Position numbers and translations under genes: made by a program
Shown: piece after piece, positions 7,941 through 19,500 of the stretch
Position numbering within the stretch: position 1 is the stretch's first letter
How the letters are laid out: the number at the start of each line of letters is the position of its first letter
Notes under the pieces: generated by a model
The model's input: the letters and a program-made list of their open reading frames with translations, nothing else
Told to the model about the DNA's origin: nothing
Database searches by the model: none
Origin: a virus
Length of the DNA: 61,225 nucleotides
Direction: 5' to 3' (one strand)
Virus record (IMG/VR): IMGVR_UViG_3300044516_001491
Span: 1-61,225 of that record

Positions 7941-8339
7941 ATGAATGGCGTGTACGAAACCTTTTTTAGCACCCTAGGCGGGGACGCCACCCTGCAGACT
8001 CTGCTGGGCGGCACAAACACGGATAAAAAGGTTTATCCAATCAATTTTACGGGTAAAAGCGGCGCTCCAGCCATTCGAGTAGCTATTTTGGGCGGAGGCA
8101 GCGATATTGGGCTTGCCATTGACCGGCCTATTGTAGACATAGTAATCGTGAGCAAATTGAGCGCCGCAGAGATTAATACTATTGGCAACCGGGTCGATGT
8201 GTTGCTTAATAGGAACCGACTGGCGGGCCCAGGTGGGGTTGTTCTCCACCTATCCCATAAAGTTACGCAACGGGACTTTTTCGATGACCCGAGCTTGGAA
8301 TACCGGCGTGTGATCCGGTACAGCGTCATCAAGACATAA
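7941..8339 (+). CDS. tail terminator / tail completion protein
   Basis: A 132-residue protein with the size, place and pattern of tail-terminator proteins (lambda gpU / DUF3168 type): an N-terminal helix around FFSTLGGDATLQTLL, the strand KVYPINF, APAIRVAILGG, VDIVIVS, then a helix (AEINTIGNRVDVLLN) and a final strand pair. Such proteins cap the tail tube and bind the head. It is the first gene of the tail block after the antisense cassette. Confidence 0.65.
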   Translation: MNGVYETFFSTLGGDATLQTLLGGTNTDKKVYPINFTGKSGAPAIRVAILGGGSDIGLAIDRPIVDIVIVSKLSAAEINTIGNRVDVLLNRNRLAGPGGVVLHLSHKVTQRDFFDDPSLEYRRVIRYSVIKT

Positions 8340-8352
8340 GGGAGAAATAAAT

Positions 8353-9015
8353 ATGCTTACACTTGGATCTGGTGTAGTCAAGGTGGCGTTCTGGAAGTCC
8401 GGAGCGGTCATTAATCAGACGAGCACCAACTACTTTGGTACGACCGGTGGCTACAACGCCGCTGGCGAGCTCGTAACGGTTGGCGAAGTCGGCGGCGACG
8501 TCGAGTTCGACATTAACTTCCAGGAGCGAGAGTTCTATGGTCAGTCCAACTTCCCAATTGCCAAGGCGTTCTTCGGCGGTAAGGCCGATATTCGCGCACG
8601 TGGCGTTGAGATTAACTGGGACAACGTAAAGAACCTCTTCCACGTTTCGCTCGGTGAGGGCACCGACCTTAGCTCAACCGTTTATGGCAACGCCCATGAC
8701 GACTTTACCGGTGGCTCGTACTCGGTCAACTTTGACCCAGACGGCGGCCGCCCGAACGCCAGCATTGCAAACGTGACTGCCCTCATGGGCCTGCCACGAC
8801 CGCTGTACGTTAAGTTTGAGCACATTCGCTCGGACGACCCTTCAAAGTCGGTGATTATTCACCTACCGAAGGCATACAGCATGCAGCTCATGATGCCGTT
8901 CACCCGTGAAGACATTGCCCGACAGGACATTGACTTCTCGGCTGTTGTTGACCGCGATTGCGTCACGACCGTTGGTGGTGCTAAGACCCCAGCAGTTGTG
9001 CTGATCTCGGCGTAA
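8353..9015 (+). CDS. major tail tube protein, copy 1
   Basis: A 220-residue tube subunit. It starts MLTLGSGVVKVAFWKSG and contains GEVGGDVEFDINFQEREFYG, NFPIAKAFFGGK, FEHIRSDDPSKSV and MPFTREDIARQDIDFSA, all shared with the following gene. AAGGGAGAAATAA is a good ribosome site. By analogy with siphophage tails it polymerises around the tape measure. I consider it the main subunit because it lacks the extra inserted domain. Confidence 0.75.
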   Translation: MLTLGSGVVKVAFWKSGAVINQTSTNYFGTTGGYNAAGELVTVGEVGGDVEFDINFQEREFYGQSNFPIAKAFFGGKADIRARGVEINWDNVKNLFHVSLGEGTDLSSTVYGNAHDDFTGGSYSVNFDPDGGRPNASIANVTALMGLPRPLYVKFEHIRSDDPSKSVIIHLPKAYSMQLMMPFTREDIARQDIDFSAVVDRDCVTTVGGAKTPAVVLISA

Positions 9016-9038
9016 TAGAAATTTAGGGGGTTACGAAT

Positions 9039-9893
9039 ATGTTTACACTTGGTAGCGGCCGGCTCCAAATCGGTACTTGGATTTCCGGTGGTCTTTATAC
9101 TCAGGTTGCGGGCGTCGCCGTAACCCCCTCAACTGCTAGCGGCTCCGTCCCAGCCGGCACGTACTATGTACGTGTCGCTGGGCGGAACGCTGCCGGTACG
9201 GCAACTCCGTCGGCCCCGCTGACGGCAATCCTTAGCGCAACCGGGAAGCTTGATGTTTCCTGGACCGCGCTTTCCGGCGCCACAACGTACGACGTGTATG
9301 TTGGAACCGTTTACAACTACGAATGGCTTCACACCAACACCGCCTCAACAACGGCCAGCATTACGGCCATTGTTGACCCAGCTAGCGCAGCCCTTGCTCA
9401 GTACCAAGGCATGCAGGACATTGGCGAAATTGGTGGCGACGTTGAGTTTGACATCTCCTTCCAAGAGCGTGAATTCTTTGGTCAGTTTAACTTCCCTATT
9501 GCTAAGGCACACTTTGGTGGCAAGTCAACCATCCGCGTCAGCGGACTTGAGCTTGACCCAATGCGCTTCTCGCGCCTCTTTAGCACTACGCTGACCCATA
9601 ATGGCTCGACAAGCATCTACCCAGGCACGTTGAACTTCCGCGAAAACCTTAACTTTGGTACAGCGGCTGTCAACCCACTTGACTTGTCGATGCTCCGCAA
9701 CCGACCGGTTCGTGCAGTGTTCACGCACATCCGCTCAGATGATCCATCCAAGTCGGTGGAGATCACCGGCCATAAGGTTTGTATCTATCAGCACAACATT
9801 CCGTTTACACGAGAGGACATCATCAAGGTTGACCTTGAGTTCAACCTTCAGTATGATTCCAGCACGGCGCAAATCGTGACAATCACGGCTTAA
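9039..9893 (+). CDS. tail tube paralogue with inserted Ig/Fn3-like domain
   Basis: A 284-residue paralogue of the preceding tube protein. It shares the N-terminal MFTLGSGRLQIGTW, the core GEIGGDVEFDISFQEREFFG, NFPIAKAHFGGK, FTHIRSDDPSKSV and PFTREDI. Residues about 22-125 are unique: VPAGTYYVRVAGRNAAGT, KLDVSWTALSGATTYDVY and related strands form an Ig/fibronectin-like domain. It may be a minor or decorating tube subunit, or a tail-tip ring. No frameshift signal links the two genes. Confidence 0.75.
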   Translation: MFTLGSGRLQIGTWISGGLYTQVAGVAVTPSTASGSVPAGTYYVRVAGRNAAGTATPSAPLTAILSATGKLDVSWTALSGATTYDVYVGTVYNYEWLHTNTASTTASITAIVDPASAALAQYQGMQDIGEIGGDVEFDISFQEREFFGQFNFPIAKAHFGGKSTIRVSGLELDPMRFSRLFSTTLTHNGSTSIYPGTLNFRENLNFGTAAVNPLDLSMLRNRPVRAVFTHIRSDDPSKSVEITGHKVCIYQHNIPFTREDIIKVDLEFNLQYDSSTAQIVTITA

Positions 9894-9939
9894 GCCGCCG
9901 AGCTTTTAGCGGACCCCTCCGGGGGCCAGGAGTGTTCAG

Positions 9940-10233
9940 ATGGCAACCCTTAATCAAGTACGCCCAACGCGCGTACTCACCCTCAACGACCTCGCGGACA
10001 TTGAGGATAAGTTTGGAGGCCTTGACAAGGTCGACCTTACCAAGTTCACTGTACTTCGTTATATCCTTTGGCTTGTCCTTCGCAAGGATGACAACAAGAT
10101 GGATGAGCGCGCGGTAGGTGACAAGTTCTCGCTCGATACAATGCGTGACGAAATCGACAAGGTGCTTCGCTCAAGCGGTCTCATCGGCAACGATGAGGGT
10201 GGCGTTTCCGAGGGAAAAGCTCCGGAGGCGTAA
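9940..10233 (+). CDS. tail assembly chaperone, short form (gpG-like)
   Basis: A 97-residue chaperone in the lambda gpG position, between tube and tape-measure genes. It has a helical core (TLNDLADIEDKFGGLD, FTVLRYILWLVLRKDD, SLDTMRDEIDKVLRS) and an acidic end. Translation normally stops at 10233. A G GGA AAA heptamer lies in frame near the end and permits a -1 shift into the next frame. Confidence 0.8.
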   Translation: MATLNQVRPTRVLTLNDLADIEDKFGGLDKVDLTKFTVLRYILWLVLRKDDNKMDERAVGDKFSLDTMRDEIDKVLRSSGLIGNDEGGVSEGKAPEA

Positions 10234-10496
10234 GCTGGGGGGAGATCGACTGGGGGTCGATCATGGCTTCTTATGCAGATGCCTTTGGTTATACCCCAGC
10301 CGAGTTCATGCAACTTACGCTTCCACAACTTAATGCATACGCAAAGTATGTTGAGAAGCGTGATGAAGCGATGAAGGGCGAAACCAAAAACACCTCCGGT
10401 AAAAATAAGGCGAAATTCGCCGATGGTTCTTCAGGGATGAAAACAGTTGGGTCTCTGGAGCAAATGATTTCGGTCTTCGGAAAGCCGGGGGCCTAG
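9940..10496 (+). CDS. tail assembly chaperone, frameshift product (gpGT-like)
   Basis: After decoding GGA AAA (10213-10218) a -1 slip makes AGC at 10218-10220 the next codon. The new frame is open straight through SGGVSWGEIDWGSIMASYAD to a stop at 10496, giving about 185 residues. The shifted part has the typical gpT-like W-rich start (WGEIDWGSIMASYADAFGYT) and TLPQLNAYAKYVEKRDE. In lambda the equivalent fusion binds the tape measure and recruits tube subunits. The ATG at 10263 within it is unlikely to be a separate start. Confidence 0.8.
10212..10218 (+). other. -1 programmed frameshift heptamer GGGAAAA
   Basis: The sequence reads G GGA AAA in the gpG frame, the X XXY YYZ form needed for tandem slippage. 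The -1 frame downstream is open for 92 codons and encodes a plausible gpT domain. Lambda uses a near-identical heptamer. It sits 15 bases before the gpG stop. Confidence 0.85.
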
Positions 10497-10511
10497 CGGG
10501 GGGTAAAGGCA

Positions 10512-13500
10512 GTGGCCGAGATTGATAATGTAGCACGGGTTGGCATATCGCTTGACTCTGCCGCATTCCAGGACGGTGTAGCCCGTACGCTCCGCGACAT
10601 TGACAGGCTTCTCAGCGGCCTTAAGGCCTTGCAGTCTGCGAACAAGCAAATCTCCCTTGCGTCTGGCGGCCTACTCGGCAGCGGATCGAAGTCCCCCGTT
10701 GCCGGATTTGCAAAAGACATTACTCGCACGGCGATACCGGCTCTGCGCGACATGGAACGCAATGCGATCCGTGTCGGCGGGGCCGTTCGTCGTTCTATGG
10801 AGGAAATGTCCCGACTAGCCGCAGCTTCGGAGCGTGTCCAGCGCCAAGCTCAGCGAGTCTCCTCCCCATCCTCCTCAGGCATAGTTCAAGACGCCAGGAT
10901 TCGCCGTGGCCAAGAGGCAAGCCTACGAGCCTTGATGGCAAAGGCCGAGCGCCAGGGGTTCCGCATTGAAAAGACCAATGGCGGACACTTTGCTGCCTAC
11001 CCGCCAGACAAGTCTAAGCAGATAGTCTTCTTCCCATCTACCGGAGGCGACCGCAGAAACGTTCAGAACATACGCTCGCAGCTGCGTCGATCTGGGTATG
11101 TTGATGACGTGGAGAGCGATAGGCCTGCCCGAGCACCTAAGCGTGCCGCAACACCAACGCCAGTCCCAACCCAAAGCTTTGTTGACCCGCGCAGCACTAG
11201 TGGAAAAATAGAGGCAAGGTATGTTGTTCGGGCACTTGAGGAGCTTGTTACTTCACGATCCAGCGAATACCCACAGTATCTCCAGCCACGTGCCCGTGGT
11301 GGCGCTGGCCGAGCTGAAAGCGTTGCCTCTCGCCAGCTCATTGAGGAGATCTCCGGTCGATTTGACCCAACGCAGATTTTCTTTAAAGGCCCAAACCTTG
11401 CAGAGGGAATTGTTGCAACCGTTCGATCTGAGGCAGCTAAGGCTGCATTGGTTCTTTCTGGCAATGCCCGTACGCTTGGCATGCAGCAACTTGCTTCCAC
11501 CCCGGCAGGTCAGAAGCAAATCAATAAAGCAGTTGCGGAGTTTATCACCGCTAACCCGGAGGCACTTGGCGGTACGGCTGGCGTAGCAAGAGCCCTTAAA
11601 GAAGCTTTAAAGATCAAAGAGTCTGGCAGGACTCCAGTTATAACGCGAGAGCTTGTAACAAGCCTTGAAGGCCTTGGCCCACGCGAGGGCGCACGCCTTG
11701 GCCACATGCTTAACACTGGTACCGGCATGACCGAAGCAGAAACGGCGCAGGCGATTGCTAGGACTATCGCGCGTATCCCTGGCGGCTTTGAGCGCGGAAA
11801 CGTTGGCGCCACAATTCGCAAAGGTGGACCAGCCGTTGAGGAGCTAAAGAAGCTCGTTCTTGCCGAGCTTCCAACGTCGGAGATACGTGCAAAATACCAA
11901 ACCAAGAAGGGGGAAACCTCTAGCCCAGCGATAAATACGCTCATGGAGAGGGTGCTGCTCTCTACGGCATTTGGCAACAACGCCGCAACCGAAAGTATGA
12001 TTGGCAAGATTCTGGAAGGTGAGCGCGGCGGCATTCCAGCGCCGCTACTAAGAGAACTTCACAAGGCGGTTGGGCCACAGCTGCAACTTCGAGGCAGGAT
12101 TGGGGCTGGAGAGATCCCAGCCGGAATGGACCCGATTTACAATGCGCTCCCAGAGGCAATTGAGCTGATCAATGCTGCCCAGGCGGTGGCCGGGGGCGCA
12201 AAGAGGATGGGAAAGGTTGCTGGCAATCTTGCAGAAGCTAGAAAACTTATTTCCGCGCAAACAGCTGCCTTTGGAGAGCCGTCCGCCCAAGGCGTTGAGC
12301 TTGCCTCAAGCATTCTTGCAGCTGGCCGGGGCCTTCCTGCATTCTTTGCCGGCCTTTCTACCTATGGCGGACGCGCAACGTCTGCAACCCAAGGCGGCAT
12401 GGGGCTTGACCCAAGCGCAATCACAGCAGACCCACGTGTCGCATTGCAGATTGCACAAGAGGCAGCCGCCACCATGCTTGCCGGACTCAAGTCCGGCTCG
12501 AGCAAGGGCGCTAAGGGCGTTGAGCGTCTTATCCAAGAGGCCGTTGAGGGCGCAATCCAGGCTTCTGCAGCCCGAGACCCTGGATATCTTGGCTCAGCGC
12601 CTCCAGCTTCTAGCGGCGGCGGCGGATCTGGCGGAGGGAAAAAGCCACCGCGCAGTAGCAGGGGAAATATGGAAGACCCTCCAGAGGAGGAGCCAGAAGA
12701 GCCTATTGCAATGCGCCGCCCAGAAAGCTCGCGCGCCTATCGCCTTAATGAGCGAGCCGTCGGCACTGCTCGCGGCTCAGCAAAGGCCCGAGCAGGCGGA
12801 TATCTTCCATATGAAGAGTCTAGCCCCGCCCGCCAGGCGCAGCTAAATACAAACCTAACCCGGGGATATTTAAAGCTTACCGAGGGTCTTATCAGGGTTT
12901 CTGAGCAGGGAAGCCATCCCTTGGGGGCAACGCATATTGAGGGCATGCTTAAAGAGCTTAATAACGCATACTCCCTTATGGGCTCTCGCGGGCTGCAGGT
13001 TCCAGAACTTTCCCAACACATGGCGATTGTCAGCAGCGTTCTAAAGAAACTTGGGATTGATCCTGAAACTGTTCCAAATTCAGTTTCTGGCGCGGCCATA
13101 CCAGGGTCGGCTGCCGTCACAACAGCCGCCACAACGGCGGCCACAACGGCGGCCACAACGGCGGCCACAACGGCGGCCACAACGTCGGCAACATCCGCTG
13201 CGACCACCGCTGCAAATCAAGTAGCGACAGCAACGGCTGCCACAACGGCTGCTGCAATTGTTGCCAAAACACCTGCAATGCAGCGCTTTGAGCGCCTTAT
13301 GCTCGGTCGTAGCGTCGCCATTGGGCCGCGCACCGCCAACACAAAGTTTATGACAGAGGCCGTTGAAGGCGTACTGCCAGGTATCACCGAGGCGTTTAAG
13401 CCCTTCCTGGAAAAGAACTTTGCATCTCAGATTTTGCAACACTTTAAGGCGTCGTTCCGTGGGCTACCTGGCGAGAGTGAAGGTTTGCAGGGGCAGACAA

Positions 13501-16500
13501 GCACCGGAGCATCTTCCGGGTTCCTGGAGATTGGGAACCTAAACCGAGGCTCGGGAGCCATTCTTCGTACTGCAATCCATGAAATTGCGCACGGTGCATT
13601 TGAGCGGATGAGAGAAGGTGGTTATCAAACGCCGGCCACGACAATGCATTACGGGCCAAAGGGAGAAAAACTTGGAGAAAAGAGCCCGGCGACAATTCTT
13701 GCTGCTGAAGGTGGCAGAGGAATTAGCCATGCTGACCCAATGTTCTACCAACTCCAGGCAGAGATTTCAAAAAGAACCGGTGGCCTCCTTGCCAATCTTG
13801 CATTCCACCAATATGCCCAATCGCGGCCGCAAGGCTTCAATACCCCCGGGCTTGGCGTTGGCATTGCCGCAGCGCAACTCACACCACATCTTCAAGAGCT
13901 AGCATTTAAAACTAAGCCCTCGCTTGTCTCCGCCTCAACCCTCTTTACTGAGTTTGCTACCAAGATTCATGAAACCGCAGCAAAGGTGCAGGGTGGTGGG
14001 GCTCCAATCCAAGAGCTGCTTGCCCAAGTTTCGGCAGGAATTGGAGAGCTTGGCAAGTCTTCCAAGATGTTCCCAAAGACCTCGTTCCTTGAGATTGCTT
14101 CTATCCTTTCTGAAACCATCCGATCATACGGAGAGGGCGGCATTCGGTCTGGGGCTGCCAAGCAATTCCAGGGCCTTAACATGCCGTTTGAACAGGCCCT
14201 GCAGCGTGCGTTTATCCAGGCTACCGGCTCGCTGCTCAAGCCAGGAAGCGAGCTTCGTGGCATAACTGGTATCTCCAATCGAACACCGGAAATGATGGCC
14301 GCGTTCATGGCCAACGCATCAGAGGCCGAGAAGCAGGCTGTTGCCATGGCCATCAACCCAGAAGCATTTGAAAAGATTATCAAGGGGCAAAAGCCCGGAG
14401 TAGCCGCAGATGATCCCGGGGTTCAGCAGCAGCTCAACGAGCTTACAAAGACCATCCTTCAGGCTACCGTTTCACAGATCAATGCCGAAATTGCCCAAAG
14501 TGGCGCGCTAGTACAGAAGGGCAGTCTCGTTGGCATGCCACTGCCAATAACCCGCCGTGGCGGTTTCTTGCCTGCCGGTGCCTACCCAAATGAATCTGGC
14601 CCTCAGTTCCGCCTGCCAGGCGGTGAGCCTGTGTACAACATTCCACCTGGAGGTTCACTTGTGCCGCTCAGCGGCCAACCTATTGATTTTGTTGAGAGGG
14701 CTCGCCAAGAAGCCGAGGCTCGTGCGGCCCGAATGCGAACTGCATCAGCGTACGGGCGCAGTATATTCGAGCGTTTTATCCCAGGTGTTGGGCAATACCG
14801 AGAGGCCCAAATAGAGTACGGCGGCCAGGCATTACGCTCTGCAGAAACCAAGCAGCAAGCGGTTGCGGAGTTCCAAAATAATGCCAAGGCGGCAGAGGCA
14901 GCCAGAGCCGCCAACAGCCGACTTAATCTTGTCATCCAAGATGGTCGCGTTCAATTTGGTCAGCTAGCAAATGTTTTGACCCAGGCAAATACCGGATTGA
15001 CACAATCCGTAACCGGCGTTCTTTCGCTTGGTCTTTCGTTTGCCATTGGCCAGCAGGCAATCTTTGCCTTTGCCGGCGGAATCCAACACCTCATGGGCGG
15101 CATCATTGGCTTTAACGCCATGCTTGAGTCCGCCGGAGTTGGATTTAATACACTTTTCAAGAATGCAGGACGCAGCGTAAGGGAAGCACAGCGGGAAACA
15201 GAATCAACAATTCAAACCCTTAAAGACTTTGCCAACGTCACAAACTTCAGGTTCGGTGACCTTGAGGTTGCAGCCGTCCGCATGCAAGCATTCGGCTTCG
15301 AGGTTGACTCAGTCAAGGCAAAAGCGCAAGGGCAAATGCCGATTCTTGAGGCATTTACAAATCCATACTCAACAAACGGTCTTAAGGAGTTCCGTGGAGC
15401 GCTTGTAAACATTGGAGATGCCGTTGCGGCACTCGGTGCCGAAGACGATAAGCTCCGCCGAGTAACGTACGCACTCGGACAAATGAACTCTGCTGGACGC
15501 GTCTATCAAAACGACATGATGCAGCTGGCAAACGCTGGTATCGCCGGATATGAAATTCTTGCTAACGCTTTGCTTGCGGAGCTTGAGCGAACTGGGCAAA
15601 CCGCTAGCGCAACATACAAGAAACTGCTAAACCCACAGTCCGCCATCGAAGAAATCCGCCGCCTTGCTCGCATCGGCGCCCTTTCCGGCCCCGGCGGCGT
15701 TCAGGCGATCCTGCAGGGGTTGGAGGCAAAATACGGCGGTGGAATGAAGGCATTCTCCAGAACCTTCCAAGGAGCAATGACCACGGTTGCGGATACGTCC
15801 CAGTCGCTTGTTGCAACAGCGTTTAATCCACTGTTCTCGGTTATGCGAGACCTTCTTGCTGGAACAAAGGCTCAAGAGTTTAACGACGGCCTTGCAACAT
15901 TCCTCCAGGGCGAAGAGGCAATAAAAGCATCTCAACTATTCGCACGTTCAGTTAAAACTGTTGCGGAGGCAATCCGATCTGGCCTCCCAGAGGGGCTTAG
16001 TGTCGCCGGCGGCTTTATGGATGCCGTGCTTAAGACACTTGGGGGCATCGGCGGCGCAGTAACGGCCAGCGGGGGTCCTCTAAACGCATTTATTACCTCC
16101 TCGGTTTCTGGATTTAAGGCAATGGCCGAGATCCTCTCTAATGATGTTATCCGCAAGCTTGGCGCATCGATTATTGTTGCCAGGGCCCTGTTTGGATTTA
16201 TCAGTAGCAACCCGCTTGTAGCAACTCTTGGAGCCAGCACGGCCCTTGTTGGGTTCCTTGCTAACGCCTATGAAAATAACCAGTACGGCGTTCGCTCTGC
16301 TTTTGACCGAGCTGCCCCGGGCATCCTTAGCTCAGCGGATTCAATCGCCAATTCGGTAATCCCAGGAGTCTCATCAGCCGCAGCCGCATCAATCGGGACG
16401 CTTGCCGCTACAATTGCCTCGGCACTTTCCACCGCAATGCCAGTCATTGACGGAATCTTGGCCCTCTTTGCTGGGATAATGAAGGTTATTGAGCCTCTTG

Positions 16501-19500
16501 CTCCGCTCTTTGGTGTGCTCTTTGCTGGATTCGTCGGCGGAAAACTTCTGGTTGATGGCCTTGCCCTTGCAATGACAAAGTTTGCAAGCGCTACTGCCAG
16601 GTCCGCAGAAAAAATGGAAAAACTCAAAATCAGCATGTTTGCATTCAAGGCCCTTGGTGCCGTAGAAAGCTATGGCCTGGAGCGTCTTGTTCCTATCCAA
16701 AGGCAAGACCAAGACGGGAACCTTGTCGCATCTGGATTCGGCGTTGACGATACGCCGGGAAAAACCATCACATCTCCGGCGCTTGTGCGCGCCATTGCAT
16801 TCATAGAAGCCCTGGGGGCCTCTAAGGGTGGTCGAGAATTTATTGCGCCATCCGGCGGGGTAGATTCAGTTCTCAATACTGGCGTTGACATAGATTACGC
16901 AGCTCAACGATTGGCGGAACTAAAGAAATACAGCATAGACGACCCAAAGGGATACAATGACTTCCTGGACAGCGTAGGCGCTAGCGAGCGCGCGCAAATT
17001 GAGCAAGCACTTGCCGCAGGACTAGAAAGCGTTACCAACAGAGTTAGGGGTTTTGGAGAAAGACTTTCCGCAGCAAGCGGAAAGCTCGCTAAGCTCGGCA
17101 TTATTATTGATGCAGTTAAGTCTCGCATGGGCATGCTGGGCGGAATCCTAAGCGGTTTGGGCATGTTCGGCAGCATTGCCTCTAACCTTCTCGGTCTTGA
17201 CGAGAGCATTTCTACTGTCTTTAACAATATGATGATGGTTGGAATAGCAATAGAGTCCTTGCACGGCGCTTTCATTGCTCTTACTGCAGCCACAAACGCG
17301 CAGATCGCAGCGCTTACCTTTGGTATTGCTGGTGCGGTCATGGCGTTGGCCTTCCTTACTGGAGAGCTTTCAAAGGCAGCGCAAGCGGCATTTAACAGTA
17401 ACCCAATTAACACAAGGGCAAAAGTTGTTACCGACACAAGGACCCGCCTTGAGGGCCAGGTTGGAAAAGACAAGGCAAAGGAGATGTTCCCGGAGCTCTA
17501 TGCCGAAGAGCGCGGAGTCCTTGATGACCTTGAAACGTGGTTCAGGCGCACAGTTGCCCTCATGGGAGCAAACGCTGACCCTCAGGGCGCTGCTGCCAGA
17601 TACGACACGCAACTTAACAGAGAATTGGTTGCGGACAACGATCCATCACGAGCTCAGCAATGGCTCCGAGACAACCCTGCGTGGTCCATGTCCACAACTG
17701 GCATTATGGGCCAACTGGAACAAGTGCAGCAAGACAAGATCAAGCAAATGCTTCGAGAGGGGTTCTCGCCTGACGAAGTAGCAAAAACTATGAACTTGGA
17801 TCAGGCATATGTTGAAGAGCTCTATGCAAAGTGGTATGGCGCTGGCGATGCCGAGGCAACAAAGTACATCAGCCTGCTTACCAAAGCCCTAGACGCCACC
17901 GGAGAGCTCCTGCAGCAGGCGCAAGAGGCAATGCAGAAGGCAATGGAAGCCTTCCAGACACCGCTCAATCGCCTCATGTCCCGAGCACAAGTCGCCATCC
18001 AGGCACTGTTTGAAGAAGAAAAGAAGCAGCTCGAAAACGAGCGAATGAATGCTCTTGCAAACGTAGAGGTTCTCTACAACGGTGAAATGATCCGCCTTGG
18101 CGTCCTTGAGCAGCAGTACGAGGCGTTGCAAGAGCAAGCAAAGCAGATGGAAAAGCTGCAGCAGCTTGAAGAGTCTAGGACCAAGGCATCAGAGGCCGCC
18201 CTTGACATGTTTGATGCTAGCGTTGATCCGCTGGAGCGCGCCCGCGCCGCGCGAGACGCCGCACGTGAGCTATTCAAAGATGAGCAGCGCGCACGTCTTG
18301 ACTCAATGGGGGCCGCCATCCAGTCCGGCAAGACCAGCTCTGCATACGTTGGGACTACCCAATTCTACGACGAGAAGGCCAGGGCGCTTGAGCTCGATCA
18401 GGCAGAGCGCAGCCGCGTCATGCAGGAGCGCATTGACGACCTGCTTAAGAAGATCCAGGAAGGAAAGATCAGCAAGTCCAAGGCATCTACCGAGCTTAAG
18501 GACATCTTTGGCGACGTTGGCCTTGACCTAGAGGTTGCTTCTGCCCAAGGTTACTCCTTCATGGAATCGTTCTCCTCTGGCTTCATGGCTGCGTTGCAGG
18601 CAAACATTAACTCGACCTTTGCCGCCCTTCCTAAGGCCATTACTGCCGCCCTAAACGTCCTGTCGCAATCTGCTGCGTACAAGAAGGCACAAGACGCGCT
18701 GAACGCCATCATGAACCCAGACTCGGAAACAAGAACCATCAAGGGTCAGACCATGGTGGACTTGCTTAAGGCACGTATTTCTGATGCTAAGAACCTTCAA
18801 ACAAAGCTCCGCGAATACTATGCCCTGGTTAAGCCAGAGGTTGGCGGAAACGACCCAGAGCGGGTAAAGCGCTTTAACCAAATTGGCCAATTCCTTGCGC
18901 AGCTCGAGCGCATGCAGAATGTCTATACCCCGGGCGGCAAGTACACGAGCGGCCAATACGACGATTTGAATACTGGGTTTATGGAGCAGTTCCAGACCCT
19001 CCTTCAAATGGTTATGGCTGGTCTCTCTGGCTATAACCCAGACAGGAATAGGGCTATGGGCGGGTCCCTCTCAAGCGCCACCAGCTATATGGTTGGCGAG
19101 CGCGGACCAGAGATGCTTACCATGTTCCAGCGTGGTGGTGGGTACGTCACCCCGAACCACAAGCTCCCACCGGCCCTTAAGTCGTCCGCTGGCGCCTTGC
19201 GAGCCGGCACATACGGACGCGCGGTTGGTGGCTATGTTGGATGGGGCAAAGGCATCATGCCTCAAGACAGCACCGGAGATCCAACGCCAGGACCAACGCC
19301 GGAGCCATCATGGGAGCCAACCCCGACACCAACACCGACGCCAACTCCTACCGGAACGCCATCCCCGACCCCGACACCAACACCCGGTCCAACGCCAACA
19401 ACCGGCGGCGATCCGTGGGGGCTGTTCCCGTTTAATTTTAGGATGTATACCAAGTGGATCAACTCGGTCATTCCACTTGGCGGCATTGGTCGAATCTACG

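Noticed and set aside
10263-10496. Separate gene starting at the ATG 10263
   Set aside because: The frame is open upstream to the GGGAAAA slip site and encodes the gpT-like start; better explained as the frameshift product.
13080-13442. Cys-rich minus-strand frame in the tape measure
   Set aside because: Its Cys/Gly/Arg repeats come from the antisense of the ACAACGGCGGCC tandem repeat.
19270-19410. Pro-Thr-rich repeat as a CRISPR-like or transposon repeat
   Set aside because: It is an in-frame coding linker of irregular short units without spacers.
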